Below, one piece after another: positions 35,059 through 43,672 of a stretch of 49,764 bases of DNA. This stretch comes from Deltaproteobacteria bacterium (GTDB lineage: Bacteria > Myxococcota_A > Polyangia > JAAYKL01). The notes below the pieces were generated by a model. The model searched no databases. It had not been told where the DNA came from and saw only the letters and a program-made list of their open reading frames with translations. How positions within the stretch are numbered: the stretch's first letter is position 1; every line of letters begins with the position of its first letter. The stretch lies in contig JAFGQN010000229.1 of assembly GCA_016935665.1 (NCBI GenBank), forward strand, positions 1 to 49,764. Reading direction: 5' to 3'. The position numbers and the translations under genes are program-made.

Positions 35059-36630
35059 TTACTTGCGGATTTCCACAGATGTGCCAAGGTGCTCTTTAAC
35101 CGCTTCGATGGGAACTTCCCGGCGGTGGAAAATGCCGGCCGCGAGTGCTGATTCCACGTTGGTTTTTTCAAATACCTCTGTAAAATGAGCCACTTCCCCC
35201 GCACCACTGGAGGCGATTACCGGAATGGTTACGGCTTTTTTTACGGCGCTGATAAGTTCAATATCAAAGCCCGAATTTGTTCCGTCCTTGTCGATGCAAT
35301 TGAGCAGAATTTCACCGGCGCCCAGTTTTTCGGTCACCTGCGAGAGGGTGATGGCGTCGATGGGGGCGCCTTCGCGGCCGCCTTTTACCGTACATTCATA
35401 CCAGCAGTATTTTTCGCCATTGGGGCCAGGGAACGCTGTCTCAATGACCTGATGGGGCACATCTTTGGGAGACGACACATACACTCTGCGCGGATCGACG
35501 GAGATGACCACTGCCTGAGAGCCGTACACCTCTGAAATGGTTTCAATGGGGCTGGCGCCTGTTTTTTGGCCCGATTTCAAATAGGCCAGAGCCACGTAGA
35601 CCGCATCACTGCCAATGGACACTTTGTCCGCGCCCGAACGGAAATATTCGGACGCCACTTCGAGAGCCGACCATTTTCTGCCGGTTTCATCGGTGTAGTC
35701 GCGGATGCCTCCGCCGATGGTGAGCGGCACAAAAACATTTTCGGAGGTGCGTTTGAGCACTTCGAGCATGGGCATGTCTTTGAGGGGAAAGTCCCGAAAC
35801 CCAGTGATATTTAAAAACGTAATTTCATCCGCGCCCTCGTTGTAATATCTTTGCGCCAATTCCACAGGGGCGCCCAGATTGCGTACTTCGCCTTCCTCGC
35901 GCACATCGTATTGATCGCCCTTGGTCACCACCAGGTCGCCATCGTCGTTGCTGCGGACATCGAGACAGGCGATGATGCGTTTGGCCAACCGGGTCTCCCG
36001 CTGCACAACTGTGGCGGGCATGGCCTTTTCCCTGTTCTCAATAAAGTTTTTCAATACGGCGAGACCCGTGTCGCCACTTTTTTCCGGGTGAAACTGGGTG
36101 CCAATCACATTGCCTTTTTGCACTGCGCTCACAAAGTTCTGACCGTAGTCTGTGCGGGTCAGGACGACTGTTTCATCCTCTGGATCAATGTAAAAAGAGT
36201 GGACGAAATAAAATTTTTCACTTCCTTCAAGACCTTTAAACAGAATGGATTCCTGTCTGGGCAAAATGCCGTTCCAGCCGATGTGGGGCACGGCGAGTTC
36301 CACCTGGAATCGCTTCACATTCCCTTTGATATATCCGAGGCCCGGAACGCCAGGGGATTCCTCGCTTCCTTCCAGCAGCGCCTGCATTCCCAGACATATC
36401 CCAAGGAATGGGCGATTCTGTGCCAGATACTCTTTAAGTGGCGCCACATAGCCGCGCTGTTCGAGAATGCGCATCATGCTTCCAAACGATCCCACCCCCG
36501 GGAAGATGAGACGTTCCGCGTCCAGAATATCCTTAGGGGTTGAAACCATTTTGACCTGATGGCCCAGTTTTCCAATTGAATTAACAACACTTCTAACATT
36601 TCCGGCGCCATAGTCGAGTAACGTGATCAT
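35059..36630 (-). CDS. hisHF: Imidazole glycerol phosphate synthase, HisH-HisF fusion
   Basis: 523-aa bifunctional enzyme of histidine synthesis: glutaminase (HisH, about 1-205) passing ammonia to the cyclase (HisF, about 215-523) that makes IGP and AICAR. HisH triad: Cys79 in GICLGMQ, His181 and Glu183 in QFHPEKS. HisF catalytic Asp224 in CLDVR and Asp447 in [11 protein letters not shown]. The HisF part carries the extra segments ([25 protein letters not shown]) and LLNCIDKDG wording of eukaryotic HIS7/HISN4 enzymes. Most bacteria have two separate genes. Start MITLLDYG has GGGAG eight bases upstream; a longer start at 36666 does not. It is divergent from the AraC regulator, with about 180 bases between; no other his gene is in the window. 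Confidence 0.93.
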   Translation of the reverse strand: MITLLDYGAGNVRSVVNSIGKLGHQVKMVSTPKDILDAERLIFPGVGSFGSMMRILEQRGYVAPLKEYLAQNRPFLGICLGMQALLEGSEESPGVPGLGYIKGNVKRFQVELAVPHIGWNGILPRQESILFKGLEGSEKFYFVHSFYIDPEDETVVLTRTDYGQNFVSAVQKGNVIGTQFHPEKSGDTGLAVLKNFIENREKAMPATVVQRETRLAKRIIACLDVRSNDDGDLVVTKGDQYDVREEGEVRNLGAPVELAQRYYNEGADEITFLNITGFRDFPLKDMPMLEVLKRTSENVFVPLTIGGGIRDYTDETGRKWSALEVASEYFRSGADKVSIGSDAVYVALAYLKSGQKTGASPIETISEVYGSQAVVISVDPRRVYVSSPKDVPHQVIETAFPGPNGEKYCWYECTVKGGREGAPIDAITLSQVTEKLGAGEILLNCIDKDGTNSGFDIELISAVKKAVTIPVIASSGAGEVAHFTEVFEKTNVESALAAGIFHRREVPIEAVKEHLGTSVEIRK

Positions 36631-36810
36631 TTTGATTTCTCCCGATATTTTAAGTTCACTCTTCAAATCCGCCTCTTTATTAAACGCGAAAAATTGATTG
36701 TAAAGGGGAATTGCGGCGGAACCGGAAAATCTGGTAATGAACTAGCTTTTCAAAGTCAGCGGCCATGGGCATCGGCCAACTGATTTATCAACCATTGAGG
36801 TGAAAATACC

Positions 36811-37800
36811 GTGCAAATCAGACAGACACAACAACAGCAGGAATATGTGGGTCGTATAAATCGCGCCATGGATTATATTCAGGCCCACTTGTCCGAGGAA
36901 TTGTCGCTGGAGGCCGTATCCCGGGCAGCGGGATTTTCCAGGTTTCATTTTCATCGGATTTTCAGCAGCTTTTGCGGCGAGACGCTCAATCATTTTGTAA
37001 AGCGAATTCGGGTGGAGCGGGCGGCCTTTCACCTGACGGGAAACCCCACAAAATCTGTGACGGAAATTGCGTTGGACTGCGGCTTTTCGAGTTCGGCGGC
37101 ATTTGCCAGGGCGTTTAAGGAGATTCTCGGGATGAGTGCCAGCGAATGGCGTAACGGGGGCGGCGCCAAAAGCAATATTTTGCAAACGGAAAGCAATATC
37201 TGCAAAGCGAATGGCAATGCTGGAAAAGCATTTGAACTCTCCATGGGGGAAGATGGGTGGCAATCAACAACCCCAACATGGAGGATTCAAATGAACGCAA
37301 ACAGCAAAAACAGACTGGACGCCCATATTGAAGTAAAGGAGATGCCGCAGATGTCGGTGGTTTATGTGCGCCATGTGGGCGCGTACAAGGGAGATGATGC
37401 GCTCTTTGGCCGTCTTATAGGCAAACTGTGCGACTGGGCCGGCCCCCGTGGACTGATTGGCGCCAATAGTCCCATTCTAATGGTGTATCACGATGACCCC
37501 AACATCACCGATGATGACAAGCTTCGTCTGGATGTCTGTTTAAGGATCGACAAAGAGGTTGATGTGAGCGGCGATATTGGAAAAACGGTCATCCCCGGCG
37601 GCAAATGCGCGGTGGGGCATTTTGAAATATCCAGTGATCAGTTTTCCGATGCCTGGAACGCAATGATGGCTGGATTTTTACCCCAAAGCGGTTTTCAGCC
37701 AGACGACAGACCACCATATGAATTGTACGCGCAGGATCCCGGCTCTCATCCCGAGAATAAATACGTTGTGGATATTTGCCTGCCCGTCAAACCCCTGTGA
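36811..37800 (+). CDS. AraC-family regulator with GyrI-like effector domain
   Basis: 329 aa. Residues about 10-112 hold two helix-turn-helix motifs of AraC type (LSLEAVSRAAGFSRFHFHRIF and VTEIALDCGFSSSAAFARAFKEILGMSASEWR). Residues about 165-329 are a GyrI-like (SOUL/heme-like effector) domain that binds hydrophobic or cationic drugs in relatives such as Rob and BmrR. The start is GTG 36811 with GAGGTG at 36797-36802; the DNA-binding part begins only ten residues later. It is divergent from hisHF and just upstream of the leucine attenuator; no evidence that it controls either. Confidence 0.85.
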   Translation: MQIRQTQQQQEYVGRINRAMDYIQAHLSEELSLEAVSRAAGFSRFHFHRIFSSFCGETLNHFVKRIRVERAAFHLTGNPTKSVTEIALDCGFSSSAAFARAFKEILGMSASEWRNGGGAKSNILQTESNICKANGNAGKAFELSMGEDGWQSTTPTWRIQMNANSKNRLDAHIEVKEMPQMSVVYVRHVGAYKGDDALFGRLIGKLCDWAGPRGLIGANSPILMVYHDDPNITDDDKLRLDVCLRIDKEVDVSGDIGKTVIPGGKCAVGHFEISSDQFSDAWNAMMAGFLPQSGFQPDDRPPYELYAQDPGSHPENKYVVDICLPVKPL

Positions 37801-37835
37801 CCCCGCTTTTTCCATTTCGTCCGCGTGAATTTTTT

Positions 37836-37862
37836 TTGTACAAAAATGCAGCGAAATAAAAT
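37836..37862 (+). promoter_or_regulatory. Weak candidate promoter for leuA leader
   Basis: TTGTAC at 37836-37841 and TAAAAT at 37857-37862 have a 15-base spacer, shorter than ideal. Position suits transcription of the leader peptide at 37921. Low confidence. Confidence 0.25.
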
Positions 37863-37920
37863 CACTGTGTTATATTTGCCCGGAAAACATTCTGCCCTGC
37901 ATTGTGCAGAAGGAATTTTT

Positions 37921-37977
37921 ATGAACTATTTGAGCAACATCAGCGCGCTGTTCCTGCTACTACTCGGGGAGGGTTGA
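37921..37977 (+). CDS. leuL: Leucine leader peptide (attenuator)
   Basis: An 18-codon ORF, MNYLSNISALFLLLLGEG, with a run of Leu codons (CTG TTC CTG CTA CTA CTC). AAGGA at 37910-37914 precedes the ATG by six bases. Its stop overlaps a GGTTGA/TCAACC hairpin (37972-37984). This matches leu attenuation leaders: ribosome stalling at Leu codons decides whether the downstream antiterminator forms. The gene symbol reflects this role. Confidence 0.88.
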   Translation: MNYLSNISALFLLLLGEG

Positions 37978-37987
37978 TTCAACCGGC

Positions 37988-38046
37988 GAGTGTGTTGCTT
38001 TTTAAATTTTCAGTTAAAGCCACTCAAGCCGAGTGGCTTTTTTTTT
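37988..38046 (+). terminator. leuA attenuator: terminator and antiterminator
   Basis: Terminator: AAAGCCACTC 38016-38025 pairs perfectly with GAGTGGCTTT 38031-38040 over a 5-base loop, followed by T bases to 38046. Antiterminator: GAGTG 37988-37992 and GCTTT 37997-38001 can pair with CACTC 38021-38025 and AAAGC 38016-38020 if TGTT is bulged, which would prevent the terminator stem. The leader peptide lies directly upstream and leuA begins 34 bases after the T-run, so this is a complete transcription attenuator responding to leucine. Confidence 0.9.
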
Positions 38047-38079
38047 GGGCAAATGGCGTGAAAAGGAAACGAACAGGTT

Positions 38080-39771
38080 ATGACAAAAGCACAATATCAT
38101 AAAAAGAACATAACAGAAGGCAAGTACCGGCCGTTTCCCCCGGTGCAGATTGAAGATAGAACCTGGCCAAATCGGCAAATCGAGAAGGCCCCCATGTGGT
38201 GCAGCGTTGATCTGCGCGACGGGAACCAGGCGCTTTTTAATCCCATGAGTATTGAGCAGAAAATGGCGTTTTTCGATGAACTGGTTCGGGTGGGATTTAA
38301 AGAAATCGAGATTGGATTTCCAGCTGCTTCCCAGACGGATTTCGATTTTACACGTCTGCTGATTAGCAGCGGCAGAATCCCCGGAGATGTCACCATTCAG
38401 GTGCTGGTGCAGGCGCGAGAGGAACTGGTCAAACGCACATTTGAAGCGCTCGACGGGGCACAGAATGTCATTGTGCATTTGTACAATTCCACATCTCCGG
38501 CGCAACGACGCGACGTGTTTGGCATGGAAAAAGAAGATATAGTTAAAATCGCCGTGAGTGGTGTGGAGATGATAAAAAAGGAGATGGCGCAGGTGACCAA
38601 AGGTCAATACCGCCTGGAGTATTCGCCGGAGAGTTTTTCGAGCACAGAGCTGGCGTTTTCAAAGGATATTGCCAACGCAGTGATTGGCGCATGGAACCCC
38701 GTTGTAAATGGAAAGATGATTTTGAACCTGCCTGCCACGGTGGAGGTGTCCACGCCCAATATACATGCCGATCAGATTGAATGGATGTGTCGTCACATCG
38801 AACAGCGTGAACATGTGATTGTCAGTGTGCATGCGCACAACGACAGGGGATGCGCGGTGGCGGCATCGGAATTGGCGTTGCTGGCGGGCGCCGATCGCGT
38901 CGAGGGAACCCTGTTTGGCAACGGCGAGCGGACGGGCAACACCGATTTAGTGACAATGGCGTTAAACATGTACACGCAGGGCGTGGATCCGCAACTCAAT
39001 CTGTACGATGTGGACCGGTTGAAAAGCATTTATCAGCGGGAAACAGGAATGACAGTGCATCCGAGACATCCCTATGCGGGGGAACTGGTCTATACGGCGT
39101 TTTCCGGCTCTCATCAGGATGCCATCTCAAAGGGACTCAAAGCCAGGCGCAGCGAACATCGCGTGGTTTGGGATGTTCCATACCTGCCCATCGACCCCAT
39201 CGATGTGAAGCGATCGTATGAAGCCATTGTGCGCATAAACAGCCAGTCTGGAAAAGGAGGTGTGGCCTATGTTCTGGAGGCTCAGGCGGGATATGCCTTA
39301 CCTCGGGCCCTTCAGATTCTGTTCAGTCAACATGTTCAGGAGGCGGCCGACAGAACCGGGGAGGAGCTGGAGCCTGTGGAAATCGAAAAACTGTTTACAG
39401 ATGAATTTGTCAATCGTGAGCAAAAGTATGCATTGGTGAATCTGCAGGTGAATCGAAATCTGAAAGAACCCAACGCCAAACATCGAACACGAATTGACGC
39501 CACACTGAAAATCGGCGAGGTGGAACACAACTGTGATGCCAGCGGCGACGGGATCATCGATGCGCTGTCGTCCGCTTTGCGCACCCTCGGTCTGGATTTT
39601 AAAGTAACGTCGTTTGACGAGCACGCCCTGGATGCGGGATCCAATGCGCAGGCTGCGGCATATATTGGTATTCAGATGGCAGACGGTCGTGTCAGTATGG
39701 GAGCAGGCGTGGACACCGATATTGCCATCGCGTCGGCCCGGGCATTGCTCTGTGCCCTCAACCGCGCGTGA
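38080..39771 (+). CDS. leuA: 2-Isopropylmalate synthase
   Basis: First enzyme of leucine synthesis: acetyl-CoA plus 2-oxoisovalerate to 2-isopropylmalate. 563 aa, the LeuA type with C-terminal regulatory domain (as in Mycobacterium and fungi). The TIM barrel (about 30-370) begins APMWCSVDLRDGNQAL, metal site Asp in DLRDGNQ, with HAHNDRG and GNGERTGN further on. The C-terminal ACT-like domain (about 430-563) is the leucine feedback site. AAAAGGAAAC at 38061 precedes ATG 38080. It is controlled by the attenuator directly upstream. The gene stands alone; no leuB, leuC or leuD is in the window. Confidence 0.95.
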   Translation: MTKAQYHKKNITEGKYRPFPPVQIEDRTWPNRQIEKAPMWCSVDLRDGNQALFNPMSIEQKMAFFDELVRVGFKEIEIGFPAASQTDFDFTRLLISSGRIPGDVTIQVLVQAREELVKRTFEALDGAQNVIVHLYNSTSPAQRRDVFGMEKEDIVKIAVSGVEMIKKEMAQVTKGQYRLEYSPESFSSTELAFSKDIANAVIGAWNPVVNGKMILNLPATVEVSTPNIHADQIEWMCRHIEQREHVIVSVHAHNDRGCAVAASELALLAGADRVEGTLFGNGERTGNTDLVTMALNMYTQGVDPQLNLYDVDRLKSIYQRETGMTVHPRHPYAGELVYTAFSGSHQDAISKGLKARRSEHRVVWDVPYLPIDPIDVKRSYEAIVRINSQSGKGGVAYVLEAQAGYALPRALQILFSQHVQEAADRTGEELEPVEIEKLFTDEFVNREQKYALVNLQVNRNLKEPNAKHRTRIDATLKIGEVEHNCDASGDGIIDALSSALRTLGLDFKVTSFDEHALDAGSNAQAAAYIGIQMADGRVSMGAGVDTDIAIASARALLCALNRA

Positions 39772-39795
39772 TATCACCGCGGCCAAAGAAGCGCG

Positions 39796-40677
39796 TTACG
39801 GATACCACATCAGAGTGATGCCAAGGTACATCTGAACAATATTTACCTTAGACACCTTCACGTTTGAGCTGAAGTCAAAATAGTCTCTTACTCTGTCCTG
39901 GTATTGGGGATACACCTTGATTCCCGAACCCACTCCCAGAACAAAATGTTTCCAGCATTTGTTTTTAAAGCGTGAGCATTGCCGCTCCCGGGTCCATCCC
40001 AATCCGCCGCCCCATCCCATGATGCTGTCGTAAATGCCCTGGGTGCGAATGCCGTCCTGAAAACCTTTGGCGCGGTCGCCAAAAAAGATTGCCAAACCAC
40101 CGTCCGCATGCACTTTGGCTATCTCAAAGTCGAACTTTGCTTCGGAATCATCGCCTTTTTCCAGGGTTGTCGACGAGAAAACAGGGAAGACGCCATATGA
40201 AAAATCGAAGGAGATATGCTCGGTTCTAAAGCGGGTGACCAGTCCAACACCATGTTCGCCGCCTGGCGCGAAACCAATGCCGAATTTGAAGGGGGCATTG
40301 GTCGGACGCGCTTTTTCAGGGACCTTTGTATCGGTTGCAGGGGGAACCACAGTGGCTGGTTCTGGCGAAGACTGCGAGCTATCTGCCGGATTCGCGCCAT
40401 CCGCGGACTGCGACTGGGATGCTGTGGGCGCTTTTGTATCTGAGGCGCCTTCTGCGGCCGCATTTCCTGTCATATCAAATACGGGAAGGGACGCCCCGTC
40501 TTTTGCATCGTCTTCAGCAGCCTCATCTGGCGATGTGCTGCCATCTGTTGCTTCCGTCTTGTCGCCCTGGGCGTTAGCTGTTGTCGCGCCGGCATCGTCT
40601 TCGGCCAGGGCCATATTGGATGCCATTATAATCACAATCGGCAGACACAATAGTCTCGCCAGAGTAAATGCTCTCAT
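39796..40677 (-). CDS. Outer-membrane barrel protein with acidic linker
   Basis: 293 aa with a signal peptide ending NMALAE (about 1-26), an Ala/Asp/Glu/Thr/Ser linker (about 27-125), then a beta-barrel-like domain of about 165 residues (FKFGIGFAPGGEHGVGLVTRF..., ending QMYLGITLMWYP). The protein has two Cys near 240 (RQCSRFKNKCW). No named family. AAGGAGG lies five bases before ATG 40677. It is convergent with leuA, 25 bases apart. Confidence 0.65.
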   Translation of the reverse strand: MRAFTLARLLCLPIVIIMASNMALAEDDAGATTANAQGDKTEATDGSTSPDEAAEDDAKDGASLPVFDMTGNAAAEGASDTKAPTASQSQSADGANPADSSQSSPEPATVVPPATDTKVPEKARPTNAPFKFGIGFAPGGEHGVGLVTRFRTEHISFDFSYGVFPVFSSTTLEKGDDSEAKFDFEIAKVHADGGLAIFFGDRAKGFQDGIRTQGIYDSIMGWGGGLGWTRERQCSRFKNKCWKHFVLGVGSGIKVYPQYQDRVRDYFDFSSNVKVSKVNIVQMYLGITLMWYP

Positions 40678-40802
40678 AGAACCTCCTTAAAAATTACGAA
40701 GAGTATAGCCATTCAAATTTCAAAAGCTATCTCCGGTTGAAACACGTTTGGGAAGAATTTTTGTAAAAAAATTTTTTTTCGATGTGTTTTTTTTGGGGGA
40801 GG

Positions 40803-41387
40803 CTAGAACGATGTAAGAAACGCTTCGGGAAGCCCTATGGGATGCAGGCCCTGATGCGCGCGATAGGTGTCCAGCAGATCATCGAGAGAATGGATGTCAC
40901 GTGGTCCGGTGCGCTCGTCTTTGAAAAGGTGTTTGAGACCGGTGATAATGGCCGGGTTACCATAGTTGGCCAGACATTCTGCAGTCTGTGCCCAGACGGC
41001 GTAAGGAAATGAGAGTGCTTCGCCCTCTATAATCGCCTTTTCCACGGCCCGGTCGATGACCGCCGATTCGCACATGGGAAAATTAATGTTGAAATTCACA
41101 TGAACATCGCAGGGACACTGGGCGACGATGTGTTGAAATACGGGAATGGACTTTACGCTGTCCCGGGCGAGTGCCGGCGGTCGGTAAATGACAGTGCCGT
41201 GAAAATCCAGGGCGATGCGCGCCAGTAGCTCGCTTTCAGTGGAGATAACCACCTGGTTGACACTTTTGGCGTTGCGCAGAATTTCAATTCCCAGACCGAG
41301 CAATGGCTTGCCCGCAAACGGAAGCATGTTTTTGTACGTCAGTCGCTTACTGCCCAGCCTCGCAATGACAGAACCGACTACATGCAT
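40803..41387 (-). CDS. NeuA/KdsB-like cytidylyltransferase (short)
   Basis: 194-aa cytosolic nucleotidyltransferase fold. It starts MHVVGSVIARLGSKRLTYKNMLPFAGKPLL, the family N-terminus (IPARxxSxRLPxKN) with changes: VIARLGSKRLTYKN. The metal-binding Asp segment and sugar-acid motif are shorter than in NeuA or KdsB (usually 220-250 aa). Acylneuraminate or KDO-type CMP-sugar synthesis is the nearest guess, but a divergent substrate or loss of activity is possible. GGGAGG lies six bases before ATG 41387. Confidence 0.65.
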   Translation of the reverse strand: MHVVGSVIARLGSKRLTYKNMLPFAGKPLLGLGIEILRNAKSVNQVVISTESELLARIALDFHGTVIYRPPALARDSVKSIPVFQHIVAQCPCDVHVNFNINFPMCESAVIDRAVEKAIIEGEALSFPYAVWAQTAECLANYGNPAIITGLKHLFKDERTGPRDIHSLDDLLDTYRAHQGLHPIGLPEAFLTSF

Positions 41388-41680
41388 TTTTTGCCTCCCA
41401 TCCGGGATGCATCTCCCTGGCCGCGCTTGTGCAAACCGGGGCCCTTACATTCGTAGTAACGGCAGTATTGATGAAAAAATTACACCGGTTTCAACAGCCG
41501 CTTCGGAACCCTCGACAGCGACAGGCCGCTGATGATATCCGTATTTGTGTATTTGTTCTGTGTACTTATATCTTGTGTTTCGTGTGTTAATGTGTTTTTC
41601 TTTTGGTTACGAAACACAGGATGAAGCACTGATGACATCGCTAACTGTATCAGGTCGGATTTTCAAAAAAGGAGTATGAC
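41388..41680. other. T/G-rich intergenic stretch, no gene
   Basis: Divergent spacer between the cytidylyltransferase-like gene and the barrel gene. A T/G-biased segment at about 41535-41605 (TTTGTGTATTTGTTCTGTGT-like) stands out. No hairpin or ORF with a ribosome site was found. Confidence 0.4.
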
Positions 41681-42370
41681 GTGAAAAATGTATTCTCAGT
41701 TGTTTGTTTGCTGGTTTGTTTTTTTGTGAGTGTGAACGCCGCAACGCAGGAGTCGGATTCGTATAAACCGAATGTTCTGGCCGCGAGACTGATGCTGGGC
41801 GGGGCAACGGCATTGATCGACGGAGGCGTTGGAGATCTGGAGGCCGACGATCCGAAGCCACGCCTGGCCGGGGGCACGGAGTTTGCTGTGAATCATTATT
41901 TCAGCCGTACAGTGGCATTGAATTTCGGATTTGGTATCATGGGAAAGGGCTATCGTGCGGAATCATCGTCTCCATTTGGCGACATCACGGTCCGCATGGC
42001 CTTTTTAAATATGGAAATACCGTTTGGTGTGTTGTTTAACCTGTCGGGATTCCGCCTCGGTCTGGATGTCGTGACCAGTATTGTCCTCTCGGGAAAGGTA
42101 GATTACTCATGGGGCGACGAAAGTGGCTCCGATACTGTTGAGGATTGGGATGGCGTGCGCCGGGTAAATATCCTTCCTCGCGTCACCATGGGATTTGCCA
42201 TTCCCGCTGGTTCATTGTTCATTGTCCCGGCCGTTTTGTGGGAAATGGATATGCTTAATTTTCATCAGGACGACGAGTTGTCGGAAGAGGCGCGGGAGAT
42301 GATAAATGAAGATCGCACATATCGTCACATGAATATTATGTTCTCCCTGGGATTGGAGTGGGGGGTCTGA
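41681..42370 (+). CDS. Outer-membrane beta-barrel protein
   Basis: 229 aa. Signal peptide (about 1-20, VSVNAA). The rest alternates strands with Gly and aromatic turns (ARLMLGGATALIDGG, LNFGFGIMGKGY, RLGLDVVTSIVLSG, VTMGFAIPAGSLF) and ends MFSLGLEWGV, as in PF13568-type outer-membrane barrels. GTG 41681 has AAAGGAG at 41668-41674. Nothing specific can be said on function. Followed by the two-component pair after about 70 bases. Confidence 0.68.
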   Translation: MKNVFSVVCLLVCFFVSVNAATQESDSYKPNVLAARLMLGGATALIDGGVGDLEADDPKPRLAGGTEFAVNHYFSRTVALNFGFGIMGKGYRAESSSPFGDITVRMAFLNMEIPFGVLFNLSGFRLGLDVVTSIVLSGKVDYSWGDESGSDTVEDWDGVRRVNILPRVTMGFAIPAGSLFIVPAVLWEMDMLNFHQDDELSEEAREMINEDRTYRHMNIMFSLGLEWGV

Positions 42371-42442
42371 TACTTACATAGGCCCCGGATTTTTTCCTAT
42401 CGCACCACTTGCGCCAAACAGTGGATTCCTTACATTTTATGG

Positions 42443-43672
42443 GTGGGGGAACTGTTCAAAAAAAAAGACGGTCAGCAGCCGCAGATATTGATCATCGACG
42501 ATGAAGACGCAATTCGTGAGAGCTTTGCGCTGTATCTCGAAGATAACGGGTATCGCGTCATTACCGGGCGGGATGGTCAGGAGGGCATAGATCAATTTCT
42601 GGAGCACAGTCCGGATTTGGTGATGGTGGATTTGCGCATGCCACGAGTGGACGGGTTTGAAGTGCTGCGTACCGTGCGCGCCACCTCTTCGGAAACCCCC
42701 GTGATCGTTATATCGGGCACAGGTGCGGCCAGCGACGTGGTGGATGCGCTCCAGGCCGGCGCCACAGGTTTTCTCAACAAGCCCGTGTGGAGCCTTTCCC
42801 ATTTAATAACCAAAATAAACGATGCGCTCGAACGGCAACGGCTCATCGAAGAAAACCGGGAATACCAGCAGGGACTTGAAACCACGATTACCCGCCTGCA
42901 AACCATGCAGAAACAATTAGTGGAATCCGAAAAAATGGCGTCCCTTGGGAAACTGGTGGCGGGTGTGGCTCATGAAATCAACACACCTGTGGGAATAGGC
43001 GTGACGGCGGCGTCGCATCTGAGTGAGAACATCTCGGCGTTTAAAAAATGTTACGAGGCGGGCGATGCCAGTCACGACGACCTTGAGCGTTTTTTAAACA
43101 CCATGGATGAGACGGCGCGCATGATTCTGGGAAATCTTTCCCGGGCAGCGCAGTTGATTCGAAGTTTCAAGCAGGTGGCAGTGGATCAGTCCAGTGAGTC
43201 GCCACGCGAATTCAAACTGCGGGAGTATATGGAGGACATTCTGTTGAGCCTGAAACCGCGCATGAAACGAACCGGTCACCGCATTGAATTGGCGTGTCCC
43301 GAAGACTTGAAGATTCGCTCGTATCCCGGGGCGCTTTCGCAGATTATCACCAACCTTGTGATGAACGCTTTAATACATGGTTTTGAAAATAAAAATAATG
43401 GAACGATTGATATTCGGATTTCGAAGGAGACGCCGAATATAATACTGGTGTGCACTGACAACGGAAAAGGGATGCCAGAGGAAGTTGCCGATAACGTATT
43501 TGAACCCTTTTTTACCACAAAGCGCGGAACAGGTGGCTCGGGGCTGGGAATGCACATGGTGTTCAACCTGGTGACCCAAACACTGGGCGGGGAAATCCGC
43601 TGTGAAAGTGAGCCGGACAAAGGAACCCGTTTTGTGATTTCGTTTCCCCATGAGGAAGGACCCGTCCAATGA
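42443..43672 (+). CDS. Receiver-histidine kinase
   Basis: 409-aa cytosolic hybrid. Receiver about 12-128, phospho-acceptor Asp63 in VMVDLRMP. Coiled linker (about 130-162), then kinase: H-box GVAHEINTP with His177, ATPase core (about 270-405) with NLVMNALIHG, DNGKGMP, EPFFTTKR and GGSGLGMHM. An N-terminal receiver on a kinase is typical of a phosphorelay that is itself regulated. Start is GTG 42443; no good Shine-Dalgarno is visible, so it is uncertain. Its TGA overlaps the ATG of the HD-GYP gene by four bases (ATGA), so the two proteins are probably partners. Confidence 0.9.
   Translation: MGELFKKKDGQQPQILIIDDEDAIRESFALYLEDNGYRVITGRDGQEGIDQFLEHSPDLVMVDLRMPRVDGFEVLRTVRATSSETPVIVISGTGAASDVVDALQAGATGFLNKPVWSLSHLITKINDALERQRLIEENREYQQGLETTITRLQTMQKQLVESEKMASLGKLVAGVAHEINTPVGIGVTAASHLSENISAFKKCYEAGDASHDDLERFLNTMDETARMILGNLSRAAQLIRSFKQVAVDQSSESPREFKLREYMEDILLSLKPRMKRTGHRIELACPEDLKIRSYPGALSQIITNLVMNALIHGFENKNNGTIDIRISKETPNIILVCTDNGKGMPEEVADNVFEPFFTTKRGTGGSGLGMHMVFNLVTQTLGGEIRCESEPDKGTRFVISFPHEEGPVQ

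Noticed and set aside
35851-36543. 230-codon plus-strand ORF opposite hisHF
   Set aside because: The minus strand has complete HisH catalytic residues.
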